From Ischnura elegans (Eukaryota; Arthropoda; Insecta; Odonata; Coenagrionidae), in assembly GCF_921293095.1 (NCBI RefSeq), contig NC_060252.1:186001-250000 (forward strand): DNA of 64,000 nt. The letters run 5' to 3'. The notes beneath the pieces are model-generated. The model worked only from the letters and a program-made list of their open reading frames with translations, searched no databases and was not told the DNA's origin. The translations under genes were made by a program, and so were the position numbers. Of this stretch, positions 13,285 to 25,000 are shown piece after piece; position 1 is the stretch's first letter; the number at the start of each line of letters is the position of its first letter.

Positions 13285-14391
13285 TAAAAAATTAAATTAA
13301 AAAATAATAAAAGGTTAGTTTGGTATAAATATTCTTACTTATAAACGCTAGTTCTCTACCGGAAATGATAGAATGAAAAATTTCAGTTTTATATGAATGA
13401 TCTTTTTAGAAACACGAATTCAACAGTCGAAATGAAAAAATTAAAAAAGTGAGATTGATATGAATATTTTTGTTACAAACGCAAATACACCACTCGAATT
13501 GAAAGAATTTAAAAAGTGAAATTGAATTAATATTCCTATTACAAACGCAAATTCATTTCTCAAAATGAAAACATTAAAAAAGTGAGTTTTATTTGGTTTT
13601 TCTTGTTACAAACACTAATTGACCACTCCAAATAAAAATATTAAGGTAAGTTTGGTATTACTATTTTTGTTACAAACGCGAATTCACCACTCGAAACGAA
13701 AAAATTAAAGAAGTTATATCGATATTTTGTTACAAAGGCGAATTCATTTTTAAAAAAGAAAGTAATAAATAAGTGAGTATATCTTACTACAAACGCGAAG
13801 TCATCACTGGAAATGAAAAAAATAAAAAGTAACTTGGATATTAATTTTCTTGTTACAAACGCAATTTCAACTCTCGAAATGAAAATATTAAAATAAAGTG
13901 AGTTTGATGAGAATATTTTTGTAACAAACGCGTATTCACTACTCAAAATTAATAAATTTCAAAATGTGAATTTGATAGAGTTTTTCTTGTTACAAACACA
14001 AATTCACCGCTCGAAATGAAAAAATTAAGAAAGTTAATTTGTTACAAACAAGAATTCACCACTCAAAATAAAATAATTAAAAAGGTGAGTTTGATATGAA
14101 TATTCTTGTTACAAACGTGAATTAACTACTAAAAATGAAAAAAATTAAAGTGTCTTTCATATGAGTTCATATGAAAATATTAAAAAAGTGAGTATTTCAT
14201 GTTTTTTTCTTGCTAGAAACAAGAAATCAACACTCGCAAAGCAAAACTTAAAAAGTGAGATTGATCTGAATATTCTTGTTACCAAAACGAACTTTGACTC
14301 GAAATGGAAAATTAAATAATTGAGTTTGATATAGTTTTTATGTTTGAAGCACGAATTCAGCTCACGCAATGACAAATTAAAAAGTGAGTTT
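13285..14391 (+). repeat. Satellite B block 4, left part
   Basis: B repeat interrupted at 14,391 by the Gypsy element and resumed at 21,256. The broken monomer reads GTGAGTTT on the left and GTTTTATATAAG on the right; the uninterrupted equivalent is visible at 3,464-3,480. Confidence 0.9.
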
Positions 14392-14889
14392 TGTAAGCGC
14401 TAAGCTTATAGGAAGGGCCAGGTTCGTAGAAGACAGAATGATATGACAAGTCTGGTTCCACACGTTTAATTTTCACTAGCACAGATACCAACTCCTCCTC
14501 CGAGATACAGCGTAAGACTCCCCGTGCCTATTCCCTCCATGAGGCTTCCTCCCGTGTCGCGTCCGTCTCGTGACCCTCTCGGCATCTTCCTATTGGCCGG
14601 AAAAGGCCGCATGAGCATGCAAATCATACGCCTTCCCACGCCGAGATACTGCAACGTGTTACGGCATAAAGTGTTGGAGGAATACGCGGAGACCAATTCC
14701 CACGAGAGAGCAAGTTGTTAATCGGAGTAAGGTGTCAGAGTCATGCACGAGGATGGATCCCACGCGAGAGGTTGCAACGTGTTATGAGTTTCAGATACTG
14801 GACCCATCACTCGAACGTGACTCTGCGATTCTTCCATTACACCGAGAGCGGAACCGAGGTGGCACGAGACGGCAAGCGACACCCTTACA
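14392..14889 (-). repeat. Gypsy 3' LTR
   Basis: 498-bp direct copy of 20,758-21,255, with terminal TGTAAG and CTTACA. On the element's strand it holds a CCAAT motif (GGCCAATAGG) and an octamer-like ATTTGCAT. I could not identify a clear TATA box or polyadenylation signal. Open frames inside it, such as 14,466-14,696, occur identically in both LTRs and are not treated as genes. Confidence 0.97.
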
Positions 14890-14901
14890 TCACTTCCCCC
14901 C
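14890..14901 (-). other. Polypurine tract of the Gypsy element
   Basis: Directly upstream of the 3' LTR on the minus strand: GGGGGGAAGTGA. This is the expected position and composition for the plus-strand primer in LTR elements. Confidence 0.7.
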
Positions 14902-14907
14902 AAAAGT

Positions 14908-14951
14908 GAATCGCTGAATAATAAAGAATTATTGTTTATATTCAGCGATTC
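14908..14951. repeat. Perfect 13-bp inverted repeat beside the polypurine tract
   Basis: Arms GAATCGCTGAATA (14,908-14,920) and TATTCAGCGATTC (14,939-14,951) flank an 18-base AT-rich loop. It lies in the element's 3' untranslated part. It could fold in the RNA; no role is known to me. Confidence 0.75.
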
Positions 14952-15090
14952 ATCCAAATGAATGCAGCCCACAAAATTTAGATACATATAACTATTACAA
15001 TACTACCCACACAATATACTGTCCATAAAATACATAGTTTCACAAATTATCAAGTTTATGCAACAAACACCATCTAAAATCGACTACTAA

Positions 15091-15667
15091 TCATATAAGA
15101 GTTAAAAAGTTCATGTTCAATTGAAAATTCCAACAAAAAAAACACTTAGAGTTCATTTTTGCATTAAACATTTTGGTAATAATTACTCTTCCTGCAGAGC
15201 CCATATATGATAGAAATAGATAGAATAAAAACAGACCCAGTATTGCACCCACAAAATTCAGCCCCCAAAATTTATCCAACCCCGCCTGTTTCTTCGCTTC
15301 TCGACCAAGTCCACCAATGTCTCCATCTCCTCCTTGACATGTTGGTATCCCCTATTCATCCTTTCTAACGCTAAAATACATCCCCGACCATAGCTCTGCC
15401 TAACTTCCCCTCCCATCCTACCCCTTACTTCATCAACATGATTCTAATCCTTTTATATTCCTCTTTCATGGAACCCAGATCAAAATTTATAACTACCATC
15501 CATGAATGTTCGGTTAGTACTACATCCCGCTGTCTTTTAAACAATATACCACTACTTAACGGCATCACCTCTTGGCCCCTAATAGGGTCCAAACCACAAC
15601 ACACCAAACACACCAGCCAAACCAAATATTTTAGGGGTCCACCATATCCTCCTCTTCCTCCTCCCAT
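15091..15667 (-). pseudogene. Degenerate env-like remnant
   Basis: Downstream of pol, a frame starting at 15,667 overlaps the pol end by 37 bases. It encodes a short hydrophobic, signal-peptide-like stretch (LVWLVCLVCC) and then a segment of the kind found at the N-terminus of insect retroviral Env-like proteins. That frame stops at 15,425. Further along, other frames carry a basic motif RRNRRG resembling a furin-type cleavage site, then a frame with a strongly hydrophobic segment (LGLFLFYLFLSYMG) ending at 15,091. At least two frame changes and a short total length (under 600 bases where about 1.5 kb is usual) show that it is broken and internally deleted. The assignment rests on position and pattern only. 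Confidence 0.5.
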
Positions 15668-18600
15668 CTTGTCAGCGCCTCCCGCGGGCGTAGATAATAG
15701 CGGTGAGAGGGTGCGGGAGGGGGGATCACGTAGGGCGGTGATTCGCGACGTCCTCTTCTGGGTCGTAATCTGTGAAGATAACGACGAGGAAGGGGAGGGG
15801 GGTCAGTGGGGACGACTCCTTCCGCCTCCAATGGGGGAGCGGTGTCGTCTTGATGAGGGGCAGGGGGCGGAGGGGAATGAGGACCACAGGGGGGGGCGGG
15901 CACCTCTTCTTCCTCTATGGCCACGACTTCCCCTCCCTCCGCGCCGCCTCCTCCTCCTCCTGCGCTTTGCGTCACCAGCTGATCCCCTCGGTTCTCCACC
16001 CACTCGTCCTCCCAGTGAAGGGGGTTGTTTACAGCTGATGTCGATTCTCGCGAAGAAATGTCCCCTGGAAGAAATTTTCGTGGCCTTCCACGGGGTCTAT
16101 CAGCAATATTTCCTGTATTAGGAGGGGGAATAGGGCCATGATAAGGCTTAACACGACTTGTGTGCACAATAAGGGTTCGAAATGGGAGTTCCAACAGTAT
16201 ATTGCACTTCGAAGTTACTTCCAACACGCGATACGGGCCCTTCCACGGTCTATGAAACTTTTTTACTTGCCCCACTTTTAAACAAGGGTCACTTAAGAAC
16301 ACGTAGTCACCTTCCTTATACTCCCTCACCTTACCCCTTCCCTTCACAGTTTCCCTCCTTTTCTTTACCGCTAAGCGATCATTTCGGGCGCATTGTTTCC
16401 ACATTCCCTTCAACCTCTCTCGTAGACCTGTCACACTAGGGTGTTCCTTCCCTGGGCTACTTGCCCCGATACAATTGAAAGGTGATGCCATCTGTTGTCC
16501 AAACACCAACTCATGCGGGGTGAATCCCGTGGTCCTGTGGTTTGAGGTGTTATATGAGCAAACGGCAAACTCGAGGTGGTTCGCCCAGTCGTCATTTCGT
16601 ACGTTCACGTAATGGCTAAGGATCTTTGCGATTGTCCGATGCACTCTCTCAACTCGGCCATTGCACTCTGGGTGGAACGGGGATGTCCTTAGCTGTTTTA
16701 CATTCAATAGCCTACAAATCTGTCGGAACAGATCAGACATAAAGTTAGTCCCCTGATCCGTAAGCAATAATTCCGGCACCCCAAATTTTAAAATCCATTG
16801 TTTTACCAGTGCAACGGATACGGTTTCAGCCGATTGGTCGGGCAACGGCACCATTACCAAGTATCTCGTAAAATGGTCTAGGATGGACAAAATATAACGA
16901 TGCCCATCATTTGTCCTTGGAAGGGGGCCCACAATGTCAATGGCAATAAACTCAAAGGGCTTATTCGCCGTGGGTAGCGGCTGCAGAGGGGGTTTGCACT
17001 TGCCGTAGGGGCTTCGCTGACTACAAGCTATACAACTCTTTACATACTCCTTGATATCCCCCAGAATCGTGGGCCACCAATAGTCTCTTCTGACTCTACT
17101 CGCGGTTGCGTATACTCCAAGATGGCCCGAAAGAATGTGATCATGACACTGGCGTAACACTCTCTCCCTGCAGTTTCGTGGCACCACTATTTTATTTCCC
17201 CCTTTGTGTCTTTTACAAATAATGCTGTCAATTACAACGAAATCATTTTCATTAGCCCACTTTATGCATTCTGGGTCTCGTTTCTGTTCTTCTCCAAAAT
17301 TAATTATTTCCTCGGCCGATACGAGTCCAACCTTTCTACTCAACGCGTCAGCATTTGCATGGGTTTTACCCGATCTGTGTACTACCTGGTAATCATATTC
17401 ACTCAGTTTTAATGTCCACCTCATTAATCGACTATTAGGGTCCTTTAAATTGAATAGCCACGTTAGTGCTGCGTGGTCCGTCACAATAGTAAATTTTCGT
17501 CCCAGCACATAATGTCTAAACTGATTGACAGCCCAAGTTATTCCGACCAATTCCTTCTCTGTTGTAGTATAATTCAGCTCCGGTTTCTTAAGCTGCCGTG
17601 AGGCAAATGCTACCGGGTGTTCCTCGCCGTTGATCACTTGGGACAGGACGGCACCCACTGCAAAATTACTAGCGTCTGTTGATATAGTAAATGGCAAAGA
17701 AAAATCTGGGTATACCAATACGGGACTACTCGTAAGAGCCGTTTTTAAATCTTCCACTGCTTGATCGCACTCGGGTGTCCAAACGAATGCGCTACCCTTT
17801 TTCAATAGCGACGTAAGGGGTCGGGCTATAACTGCATAGTTTTCGATGAACCGACGGTAATAATTCGTGAGGCCCAAAAAGGATTGTATCTCCTTCACAT
17901 TTTTCGGAGTAGGGAATTCCTTTACCGCTGAAATCTTGCTAGGGTCCGGAAAAATACCTTCTGCACTAATAATGTGTCCCAAATAGTTTACTTGTGATGA
18001 GGCAAAGTGACATTTAGATAGTTTTAGGGACAATCCTGCCGTTTCTAGCCTCTCGAAAACTCTCCCTAAGCGCAAAGCGTGTTCCTTTATGGAGCCGCTA
18101 AAGACGATGACATCATCGAGATACACCAGGCATTCCGTGGGAGCCATCCCCCTAAAAACTCCATCCATAAACCGTTGGAAAACGCTAGGGGCGTTTCTAA
18201 GACCGAAGGGCATTCGGAGGTATTCATACAGCCCATTATGCACGATAAAAGCGGTTTTCTCACGCGAGTCGGAAGCCATCGGGATTTGGTGGTAACCCGC
18301 AGTTAAATCAAGTGTGGTGAAATATCTGCATCCCCCCAAGTAGTCTAGTGTTTCAGTAATGTTAGGTAAGGGATATACGTCGGGTTTTGTTATCGCATTT
18401 AACGCTCGAAAATCTATGCAAAACCGGTACTTCGGCTCTCCGTCCTCAGATTTTTTCGGAACAATCACAACGGGCGAGGCCCAGGGGCTATGACTTGGCA
18501 CTATTATTCCCCCCTCCAATTGTTCCTTCACAAAATTGTCTATCAATGGCTTCAAATGATGAGGGGTTCGGTAGGGTCTTCTGTAAATGGGCCGAGCATC

Positions 18601-19803
18601 ACCAGTGGGAATGTGGTGTTCTACCAAATGTGTGGCTGGGGGTGTGCCCGATGGCGAGAACAATTGACTATACCTTCCGATTAAAGGCTGCAATACCGAT
18701 TGTTCCTCCGCGTCTAGATGAGACAACTTCCTTGCGATCTCGTCCTTAAAATCATCCTCACCCGCCTTGCACACGGAAATATGCGCGTCCCTGTCAATCC
18801 CGGTCCCTCGCACTCCACTTTTGTCCCGCCCATTATTCACGTCCTCCTCCAATTCACTCACTATTGCGATCACTGTACCCTTACTCAAAGTTACATCTAT
18901 CATTCCAAAGTTACTTACTTGGATCTTAGCACCCCCTTCCTCATCCACCTTACAAACACATCTGGCCACCCAGCAGTCGTCCAATTCCAGCGCTGACTCC
19001 ACCATGCACTCATGGCCCTCTCTCCAGCCGCTACCAAGGGGAAGAGTCACGAGACGGACGCTCCGGGCTGGGATCATCTCTGCCGACACAAGGCGTACCG
19101 GCATATTCACCCGTGGGCGGCGCCATTTCCTCCCCGCGTCTCCGAGCTCCTTCGCCGTATACCTCGTCGTTCCGTCTCTCGGTCTCTCCTCCGTGATGTC
19201 CGCGGCTCCGCTTATCCACGCTCGTTCAGCCACGCCCTCCATCCTTATCTCCATAACGGCCGGGCACGCTCCCTGCGGTTCGCCGTCCGTCATAGCGGAA
19301 GTGGTCGCCTCGCCAACCTCCCTCGGCCGCGGTGGGGTCTCCGCGTGCTCTTTACTTCCACTTTCGGTTAGGCAAATTACGCGTCCGTCAATTGTCAGTT
19401 CACCTCTGCCCACGTCAATTATCGCTCCAATTTCGCGGAGGAAGTCAATTCCTAAAATTCCCTCATGGCCCCCCAAATTGTCTACAACCTGGGCCTTTAG
19501 ATTATACACTCTATTACCGACAACTAGCGGTACTGCCACTTCTCCGAAGTTCCAAATAAGCCCTCCATTCAGTCCTTTTATCCTGAACTGAGACCTCCTC
19601 GGTGTTCGGTCCCCACAGCACCTTTTAGTTAAAAGGCTCACTTGTGCCCCTGTATCAACCAACATTCGTCGCCGCGTGCCTCCACACGTCACAGTCACCG
19701 CCAAATCCTTCACATTCCCCTCGCGGTGCACACATGGGAGTACGATCCTTAATTGGGGCCGTTGCGGGCGACTTGCTCGGCCCCGGAACCGTTTAACGGC
19801 ATC
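15631..19803 (-). CDS. pol: Pol polyprotein (protease, RT, RNase H, integrase), expressed by -1 frameshift
   Basis: The frame is open from 19,803 (preceded by an in-frame TGA at 19,806-19,804) to the stop at 15,631 and lies at -1 to gag, so it has no need of its own ATG. Numbering from 19,731: aspartic protease with DTG at 26-28 and ILGIDFL at 92-98; reverse transcriptase with FCIDFRALN near 437-445 and YLDD at 537-540; RNase H with TDAS at 685-688, TEKE near 724-727, TDHAAL near 751 and ADALSR near 794; integrase with H863, H870, C900, C903, then D932, D992 and E1028 (D,D35E), and a GPY/F module (WKGPYRV). No chromodomain is seen. The last 110 or so residues are low-complexity (glycine run, acidic run, then proline/arginine-rich). 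No internal stop or missing catalytic residue was found, so the enzyme set looks intact. Confidence 0.96.
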   Translation of the reverse strand, partial: DAVKRFRGRASRPQRPQLRIVLPCVHREGNVKDLAVTVTCGGTRRRMLVDTGAQVSLLTKRCCGDRTPRRSQFRIKGLNGGLIWNFGEVAVPLVVGNRVYNLKAQVVDNLGGHEGILGIDFLREIGAIIDVGRGELTIDGRVICLTESGSKEHAETPPRPREVGEATTSAMTDGEPQGACPAVMEIRMEGVAERAWISGAADITEERPRDGTTRYTAKELGDAGRKWRRPRVNMPVRLVSAEMIPARSVRLVTLPLGSGWREGHECMVESALELDDCWVARCVCKVDEEGGAKIQVSNFGMIDVTLSKGTVIAIVSELEEDVNNGRDKSGVRGTGIDRDAHISVCKAGEDDFKDEIARKLSHLDAEEQSVLQPLIGRYSQLFSPSGTPPATHLVEHHIPTGDARPIYRRPYRTPHHLKPLIDNFVKEQLEGGIIVPSHSPWASPVVIVPKKSEDGEPKYRFCIDFRALNAITKPDVYPLPNITETLDYLGGCRYFTTLDLTAGYHQIPMASDSREKTAFIVHNGLYEYLRMPFGLRNAPSVFQRFMDGVFRGMAPTECLVYLDDVIVFSGSIKEHALRLGRVFERLETAGLSLKLSKCHFASSQVNYLGHIISAEGIFPDPSKISAVKEFPTPKNVKEIQSFLGLTNYYRRFIENYAVIARPLTSLLKKGSAFVWTPECDQAVEDLKTALTSSPVLVYPDFSLPFTISTDASNFAVGAVLSQVINGEEHPVAFASRQLKKPELNYTTTEKELVGITWAVNQFRHYVLGRKFTIVTDHAALTWLFNLKDPNSRLMRWTLKLSEYDYQVVHRSGKTHANADALSRKVGLVSAEEIINFGEEQKRDPECIKWANENDFVVIDSIICKRHKGGNKIVVPRNCRERVLRQCHDHILSGHLGVYATASRVRRDYWWPTILGDIKEYVKSCIACSQRSPYGKCKPPLQPLPTANKPFEFIAIDIVGPLPRTNDGHRYILSILDHFTRYLVMVPLPDQSAETVSVALVKQWILKFGVPELLLTDQGTNFMSDLFRQICRLLNVKQLRTSPFHPECNGRVERVHRTIAKILSHYVNVRNDDWANHLEFAVCSYNTSNHRTTGFTPHELVFGQQMASPFNCIGASSPGKEHPSVTGLRERLKGMWKQCARNDRLAVKKRRETVKGRGKVREYKEGDYVFLSDPCLKVGQVKKFHRPWKGPYRVLEVTSKCNILLELPFRTLIVHTSRVKPYHGPIPPPNTGNIADRPRGRPRKFLPGDISSRESTSAVNNPLHWEDEWVENRGDQLVTQSAGGGGGGAEGGEVVAIEEEEVPAPPCGPHSPPPPAPHQDDTAPPLEAEGVVPTDPPPLPRRYLHRLRPRRGRRESPPYVIPPPAPSHRYYLRPREALTRWEEEEEDMVDP

Positions 19804-20693
19804 TCAGAACGCTGGCAAAAACTACTTCGCCCTCGCGCCCGACAGCTTTTGGCCCAGTGACCTTCCTTCCCGCAATTAAAACACTGCATTCTGCCCCGCT
19901 GTTTACAGTCCCTTGCAAAATGCCCAAGGCGGCCACACGCGTGACAAGCTCCATCATGGACCGCGAAAACGCTCCTCTCCTCTCGCCCCTCCTTCACCGG
20001 TCGGATCCTCCGCTCAGCTTCCCGCACGCGCACGGCTGCGGATATAGCAGCGTCGAAAGTCTCTGGCATAGAGAGGCGCGTGTGCTCCCCCACCCTACCA
20101 GGAAGGCCATTTAGGAAGGCGTCTAAAGCTCTCTCATCAGCCTCCGCACGACGAGCTGCCGCTGCGGCGGAATCTTCCTCTTCCTTCCATGTATGACTAT
20201 TTATTTCGCGGATACGATCCGCGAACTCCTCTATCTGCTCCGCCGGGCCCATTTGTATGTTCGCCAACATCTCCCTGTAGAATCTCCTATTCTTCACCCC
20301 CTGGTACCTCTCCAAAAGCACCTTCTTTGCTTCGGGGTAGGTCAAGGCATCCCCCGCTCTTCCCTTCGCCCTCAGGAGATCCGCGGCCCCACCGCGCGCG
20401 CGAAGTGTGACCGCGCTTAGCCTGTCTTCATCATCCCACCCACCCAGCCTTCCCACCTGTTCTACTTGCGAGAGAAACGCTTCAATGTTTTCACCCGTGG
20501 CTCCCGAAAAACTGTCTATTGCTGATAGCATCGAGTACGACTTCCTCGAGTTTTCCCCTGTCCCGGTCACATCAGTTGTACGGGCTCTATAACTCGCGTT
20601 TTCTTCTTTGAGGGCCCGTAGCTGCGCACAAAGCTCATCCACGGCCTGTTGGAGTTCCATTTCACGACCCGATAAACTAACACGACTCGACAT
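19749..20693 (-). CDS. gag: Gag with two CCHC zinc knuckles
   Basis: 314 residues from the first ATG (20,693-20,691) to a TAA at 19,749. The frame is open a few codons further up, but only from a TTG, which is unlikely as a eukaryotic start. The N-terminal quarter has a short coiled-coil-like stretch ([18 protein letters not shown]). The middle contains the capsid-like region with [12 protein letters not shown] and WKEEEDS. Two zinc knuckles follow, [14 protein letters not shown] and [14 protein letters not shown], for binding genomic RNA. The gene ends just past a frameshift signal that feeds ribosomes into pol. Confidence 0.93.
   Translation of the reverse strand: MSSRVSLSGREMELQQAVDELCAQLRALKEENASYRARTTDVTGTGENSRKSYSMLSAIDSFSGATGENIEAFLSQVEQVGRLGGWDDEDRLSAVTLRARGGAADLLRAKGRAGDALTYPEAKKVLLERYQGVKNRRFYREMLANIQMGPAEQIEEFADRIREINSHTWKEEEDSAAAAARRAEADERALDAFLNGLPGRVGEHTRLSMPETFDAAISAAVRVREAERRIRPVKEGREERSVFAVHDGACHACGRLGHFARDCKQRGRMQCFNCGKEGHWAKSCRARGRSSFCQRSEMPLNGSGAEQVARNGPN
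19755..19797 (-). promoter_or_regulatory. -1 ribosomal frameshift signal (slippery heptamer plus hairpin)
   Basis: In the gag frame the RNA reads G TTA AAC, a slippery heptamer known from arteriviruses (GUUAAAC). A 6-base spacer GGTTCC follows, then a perfect 7-bp stem GGGGCCG / CGGCCCC with a 16-base loop, and the gag stop codon comes shortly after. The pol frame opens only 6 bases upstream of the heptamer and gag ends about 40 bases downstream, so the shift must happen in this 55-base overlap. Confidence 0.85.
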
Positions 20694-20736
20694 TGTCAAT
20701 CACCTTTTCACGAAGGGTATTACTGCCCTTCGGGAT

Positions 20737-20755
20737 ATCCCACTTCTTAACACCA
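20737..20755 (-). other. Primer-binding site of the Gypsy element
   Basis: Two bases after the 5' LTR the minus strand reads TGGTGTTAAGAAGTGGGAT. The opening TGG pairs with a tRNA CCA end. The rest resembles, with changes in the acceptor stem, the 3' end of leucine tRNAs (CCCACTTCTGACACCA in the vertebrate form I recall). The tRNA identity is inferred, not shown. Confidence 0.75.
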
Positions 20756-20757
20756 AA

Positions 20758-21255
20758 TGTAAGCGCTAAGCTTATAGGAAGGGCCAGGTTCGTAGAAGAC
20801 AGAATGATATGACAAGTCTGGTTCCACACGTTTAATTTTCACTAGCACAGATACCAACTCCTCCTCCGAGATACAGCGTAAGACTCCCCGTGCCTATTCC
20901 CTCCATGAGGCTTCCTCCCGTGTCGCGTCCGTCTCGTGACCCTCTCGGCATCTTCCTATTGGCCGGAAAAGGCCGCATGAGCATGCAAATCATACGCCTT
21001 CCCACGCCGAGATACTGCAACGTGTTACGGCATAAAGTGTTGGAGGAATACGCGGAGACCAATTCCCACGAGAGAGCAAGTTGTTAATCGGAGTAAGGTG
21101 TCAGAGTCATGCACGAGGATGGATCCCACGCGAGAGGTTGCAACGTGTTATGAGTTTCAGATACTGGACCCATCACTCGAACGTGACTCTGCGATTCTTC
21201 CATTACACCGAGAGCGGAACCGAGGTGGCACGAGACGGCAAGCGACACCCTTACA
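20758..21255 (-). repeat. Gypsy 5' LTR
   Basis: 498 bp, same sequence as the LTR at 14,392-14,889 with no difference found by eye. It should contain the promoter for the genomic RNA, reading left on the plus-strand map. The leader between LTR and gag ATG is only about 64 bases. Confidence 0.97.
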
Positions 21256-21900
21256 GTTTTATATAAGAATTCTTGCAAAACACTCGAATTTGCACACGAA
21301 ATGAAAAACTTTTAAAATGTGAGTTTGATATTAAGATTCTTGTTACAAACACGAATTGACCACGCGAAATGTAAAAATTAAGAAGTTTGTTTGATATGAA
21401 TATTCTTGTTACAAACGTGAATTCACTACTAAAAATGAAAAAAATTAAAGTGTCTTTCATATGAGTTCATATGAAAATATTAAAAAAGTGAGTATTACAT
21501 GTTTTTTTCTTGCTACAAACAAGAAATCAACACTCGCAAAGCAAAACTTAAAAAGTGAGATTGATCTGAATATTCTTGTTAACAAAACGAACTTTTACTC
21601 GGAAATGGAAAATTAAATAATTGAGTTTGATATAGTTTTTATGCTTGAAACACGAATTCTCCTCACGAAATTACAAACTAAAAAGTGAGTTTTATATAAG
21701 AATTCTTGCAAAACACTCGAATTTGCACACGAAATGAAAAAATTAAAAATGTGAGTTTGATATTAAGATGCTTGTTACAAACACGAATTGACCACGCGAA
21801 ATGTAAAAATGAAGAAGTTTGTTTGATATGAATATTCTTGTCACAAACTTGAGTGAACAACTCGAAATGAAAAAATTAAAAAAGTGAGTGTGATATGAAT
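21256..21900 (+). repeat. Satellite B block 4, right part
   Basis: Continuation of the block interrupted at 14,391. It resembles the 3,464-4,110 part of block 1 closely, so the element landed in a typical B array. Confidence 0.9.
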
Positions 21901-22021
21901 ATAATGGGTTGGGTTGGGTAGGTTGGATATCGGTGATAAGTTTCATTTCTAATGCTTTAATAGCTTAAAATATTCTACGACCTGTTGTCCCTTTGCGAGG
22001 TCACTGAAGGACATGAACAAA
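21901..22021 (+). repeat. Conserved B-to-A linker, copy 4
   Basis: Linker of the GATAAGTTTCATTTC subfamily, ending ACATGAACAAAAGTCATTG, as in copy 1. Confidence 0.85.
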
Positions 22022-25000
22022 AGTCATTGAAGGTCATTGACATTTCAAGGTCATTCAAGGTCATTGACCTTTCAAGGTCATTCAAGTTCATAACCGTTCA
22101 ATGTCATTAAAGGCTATTGATCGTTCAAGGTCATTCAATGTCATTGACCTTTCAAGGTCATTCAAGGTCATTGACCTCTCAAGGTCATTCAAGATCATTG
22201 ACATTTCAAGGTCATTGACCTTTCAAGGTCATTCAAGGTCAGTGACCGTTCAAGGGTATTCAAGGTCATTGACCGTTCAAGGTAATTCAAGGTCATTGAC
22301 CGTTCAAGGTCATTCAAGGTCATTGACCGTTCAAGGTCATTCAAAGCTAATGAACGTTTAAGGTCATTGACCTATCAAGGTCATTCAAGGTCATTGACCT
22401 TTCAAGGTCATTCAATGTCATTGACCATTCAAGGTCATTCAAGGTCATTGACCTTTCAAGGTCATTCAAGGTCATTGACCGTTCAAGGTCATTCAAGATC
22501 GTTGATCGTTCTAGGTCATACAAAGTTATTGACCTCTCAAGGTCATTCAAGGTAATTGACCTTTCAAGGTCACCCAATGCAAGTTATAATTCAATGTCAT
22601 TCAAGTTCATTGTCCGTTCAAGGTTTTCAAAGTCATTGACCTTTCAAGGTCATTCAAGGTCATTGACCGTTCAAAGTCATTCAAGGTCATTGACCTTTCA
22701 AGGTCATTCAAGGTCATTGACCGTTCAAGGTTATTCAAGGTCATTGACCTTTCAAGGTCACCCAAGGCTATTGATCATTCAATTTCATTCAAGGTCATTG
22801 TCCGTTCAAGGTTTTCAAGGTCATTGACCGTTCAAAGTCATTCAAGGTCATTGACCTTGAATGACTTTGAACTCATGACTCATTCAAGGTCGAGGTCATT
22901 CAAGGTCATTGACCTTTCATGGTCATTCAAGGTCAATGACATTGAATGACTTTCAACGGTCAATGAACTTGAATGACCTCGAAAGGTCAATGACCTTGAA
23001 AGGTCAATGACCTTGAATGACCTTGAACGGTCAATGACCTTCAATGACCTTGAAATGTTAATGACTTTGAATGACCTTGAACGGTCAATGACCTTGATTG
23101 ACCTTGAAAGGTCAATGACCTTGAATGACCTTCAACGGTCAATACCCTTGAATGACCTTGAAATGTCAATGACTTTGAATGACCTTGAACGATCAATGAC
23201 TTTGAATGACCTTGAAAGGTCAATGACCTTGAATGACCTTGAAATGTCAATGACCTTGAATGACCTTGAAATGTCAATGACCTTGAATGACTTTGAACCA
23301 TCAATGACCTTGAATAACCTCGACCTTGAATGAGTCATGAGTTCAAAGTCAATCAAGGTCATTGACCTTTCAAGGTCAATCAAGGTCATTGACCTTTCAA
23401 GGTCAATCAAGGTCATTGACCTTTCAAGGTCATTCAAGGTCATTGACCGTTCAAGGTTATTCAAGGCAATTGACCTTTCAAGGTCACCCAAGGCTATTGA
23501 TCATTCAATTTCATTCAAGGTCATTGTCCGTTCAAGGTTTTCAAAGTCATTGACCTTTCAAGGTCATTCAAGGTCATTGACCGTTCAAAGTCATTCAAGG
23601 TCATGGACCTTGAATAACTTTGAACTCATGACTTATTCAAGGTCGAGGTAATTCAAGGTCATTGACGGTTTAAAGTCATTCAAGGTCATTGACATTTCAA
23701 GGTCATTCAAGGTCATTGACCTTTCAAGGTCATTCAAGGTCATCTACCGTACAAGGTCATTCAAGGTCATTGACATTTCAAGGTCATTCAAGGTCATTGA
23801 CCGTTCAAGGTCATTCAAGGTCATTGACCGTTGAAAGTCATTTAAGGTCATTGACATTACAAGGTCATTCATGGTCATTAACCGTTCAAGGTCATTCATG
23901 GTCATTAACCGTTCAAGGTCACCCAAGGCTATAAATCGTTCAATTTAATTTAAGGTCATTAACCGTAAAAGGTCACCCAAGGCTATTGATCGTTCCATGT
24001 CATTCAAGGTCATTGTCCGTTGAAGGTAATTCAAAGTCATTGACCCTTCAAGGTCATTCAAGGTCATTGACCGCTCAAGGTCATTCAAGGTTATTGACCT
24101 TTGAAGGTCATTCAAGGTCATTGACCGTTCAAGGTCATTCAAGGTCCGTGACCGTTCAAGGTAATTCAAGGTCATTGACCGTTCAAGGTCATTCAAGGCT
24201 AATGAACGTTCGAGGTCATTGACCTATCAAGGTCATTCAAGGTCATTGACCATTCAAGGTCATTCAAGGTCAGTGACCTTTCAAGGTCATTCAAGGTGAT
24301 TGACCTTTCAAGGTCATTCAAGGTCATTGACCTTTCAAGGTCATTCAAGGTCATTGACCGTTCAAGGTCATTCAAGGTCGTTGATCGTTCTAGGTCATAC
24401 AAAGCTATAGACCTCTCAAGGTCTTTCAAGGTCATTGACCTTTCAAGGTCACCCAAGGCTATTGATCATTCAATGTCATTCAAGTTCATTGTCCGTTCAA
24501 GGTTTTCAAAGTCATTGACCTTTCAAGGTCATTCAAGGTCATTGACCTTGAATGACTTTGAACTCATGACTCATTCAAGGTCGAGGTCATTCAAGGTCAT
24601 TGACAGTTCAAAGTCATTCAAGGTCATTGACATATGAAGGTCATTCAAGGTCATTGACCTTTCAAGGTCATTCAAGGTCATGACCTTGAATTTTTGAACT
24701 CATGACTCATTCAAGGTCGAGGTCATTCAAGGTCATTGACGGTTCAAAGTCATTCAAGGTGATTAACATTTCAAGGTCATTCAAGGTCATGGACCTTGAA
24801 TAACTTTGAACTCATGACTCATTCAAGGTCGAGGTAATTCAAGTTCATTGACGGTTTAAAGTCATTCAAGGTCATTGACATTTCAAGGTCATTCAAGGTC
24901 ATTGACCTTTTAAGGTCATTCAAGGTCATTGACCGTTCAAGGCCATTGACCTTTCAAGGTCACTCAAGGCTTTTGATCATTCTATGTCATTCGAGGTCAT

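Larger units (their letters stand above)
14392..21255 (-). mobile_element. Complete Ty3/Gypsy LTR retrotransposon
   Basis: A 6.86-kb element on the minus strand, inserted in satellite B with a 4-bp target duplication GTTT (14,388-14,391 and 21,256-21,259). Order on its own strand: 5' LTR (21,255-20,758), primer-binding site, gag, pol in the -1 frame, env remnant, polypurine tract, 3' LTR (14,889-14,392). Both LTRs are 498 bp, start TGTAAG, end CTTACA and look identical by eye, so insertion was recent. Pol domain order protease, reverse transcriptase, RNase H, integrase is that of the Ty3/Gypsy group. Its much higher GC content contrasts with the satellite around it. Confidence 0.97.

Noticed and set aside
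1..14391. CRISPR-like array
   Set aside because: Repeats are directly adjacent with no unique spacers, and the genome is eukaryotic.
14466..14721. Open frames inside the LTRs (also at 20,832-21,087)
   Set aside because: Present identically in both LTRs and on both strands; the LTR is a non-coding regulatory sequence in this family.
18767..19591. 274-codon plus-strand frame and others opposite pol (15,438-16,121; 18,387-18,749; 19,012-19,371)
   Set aside because: They are antisense shadows of the high-GC pol coding region; the protease and RT domains are clearly on the minus strand.
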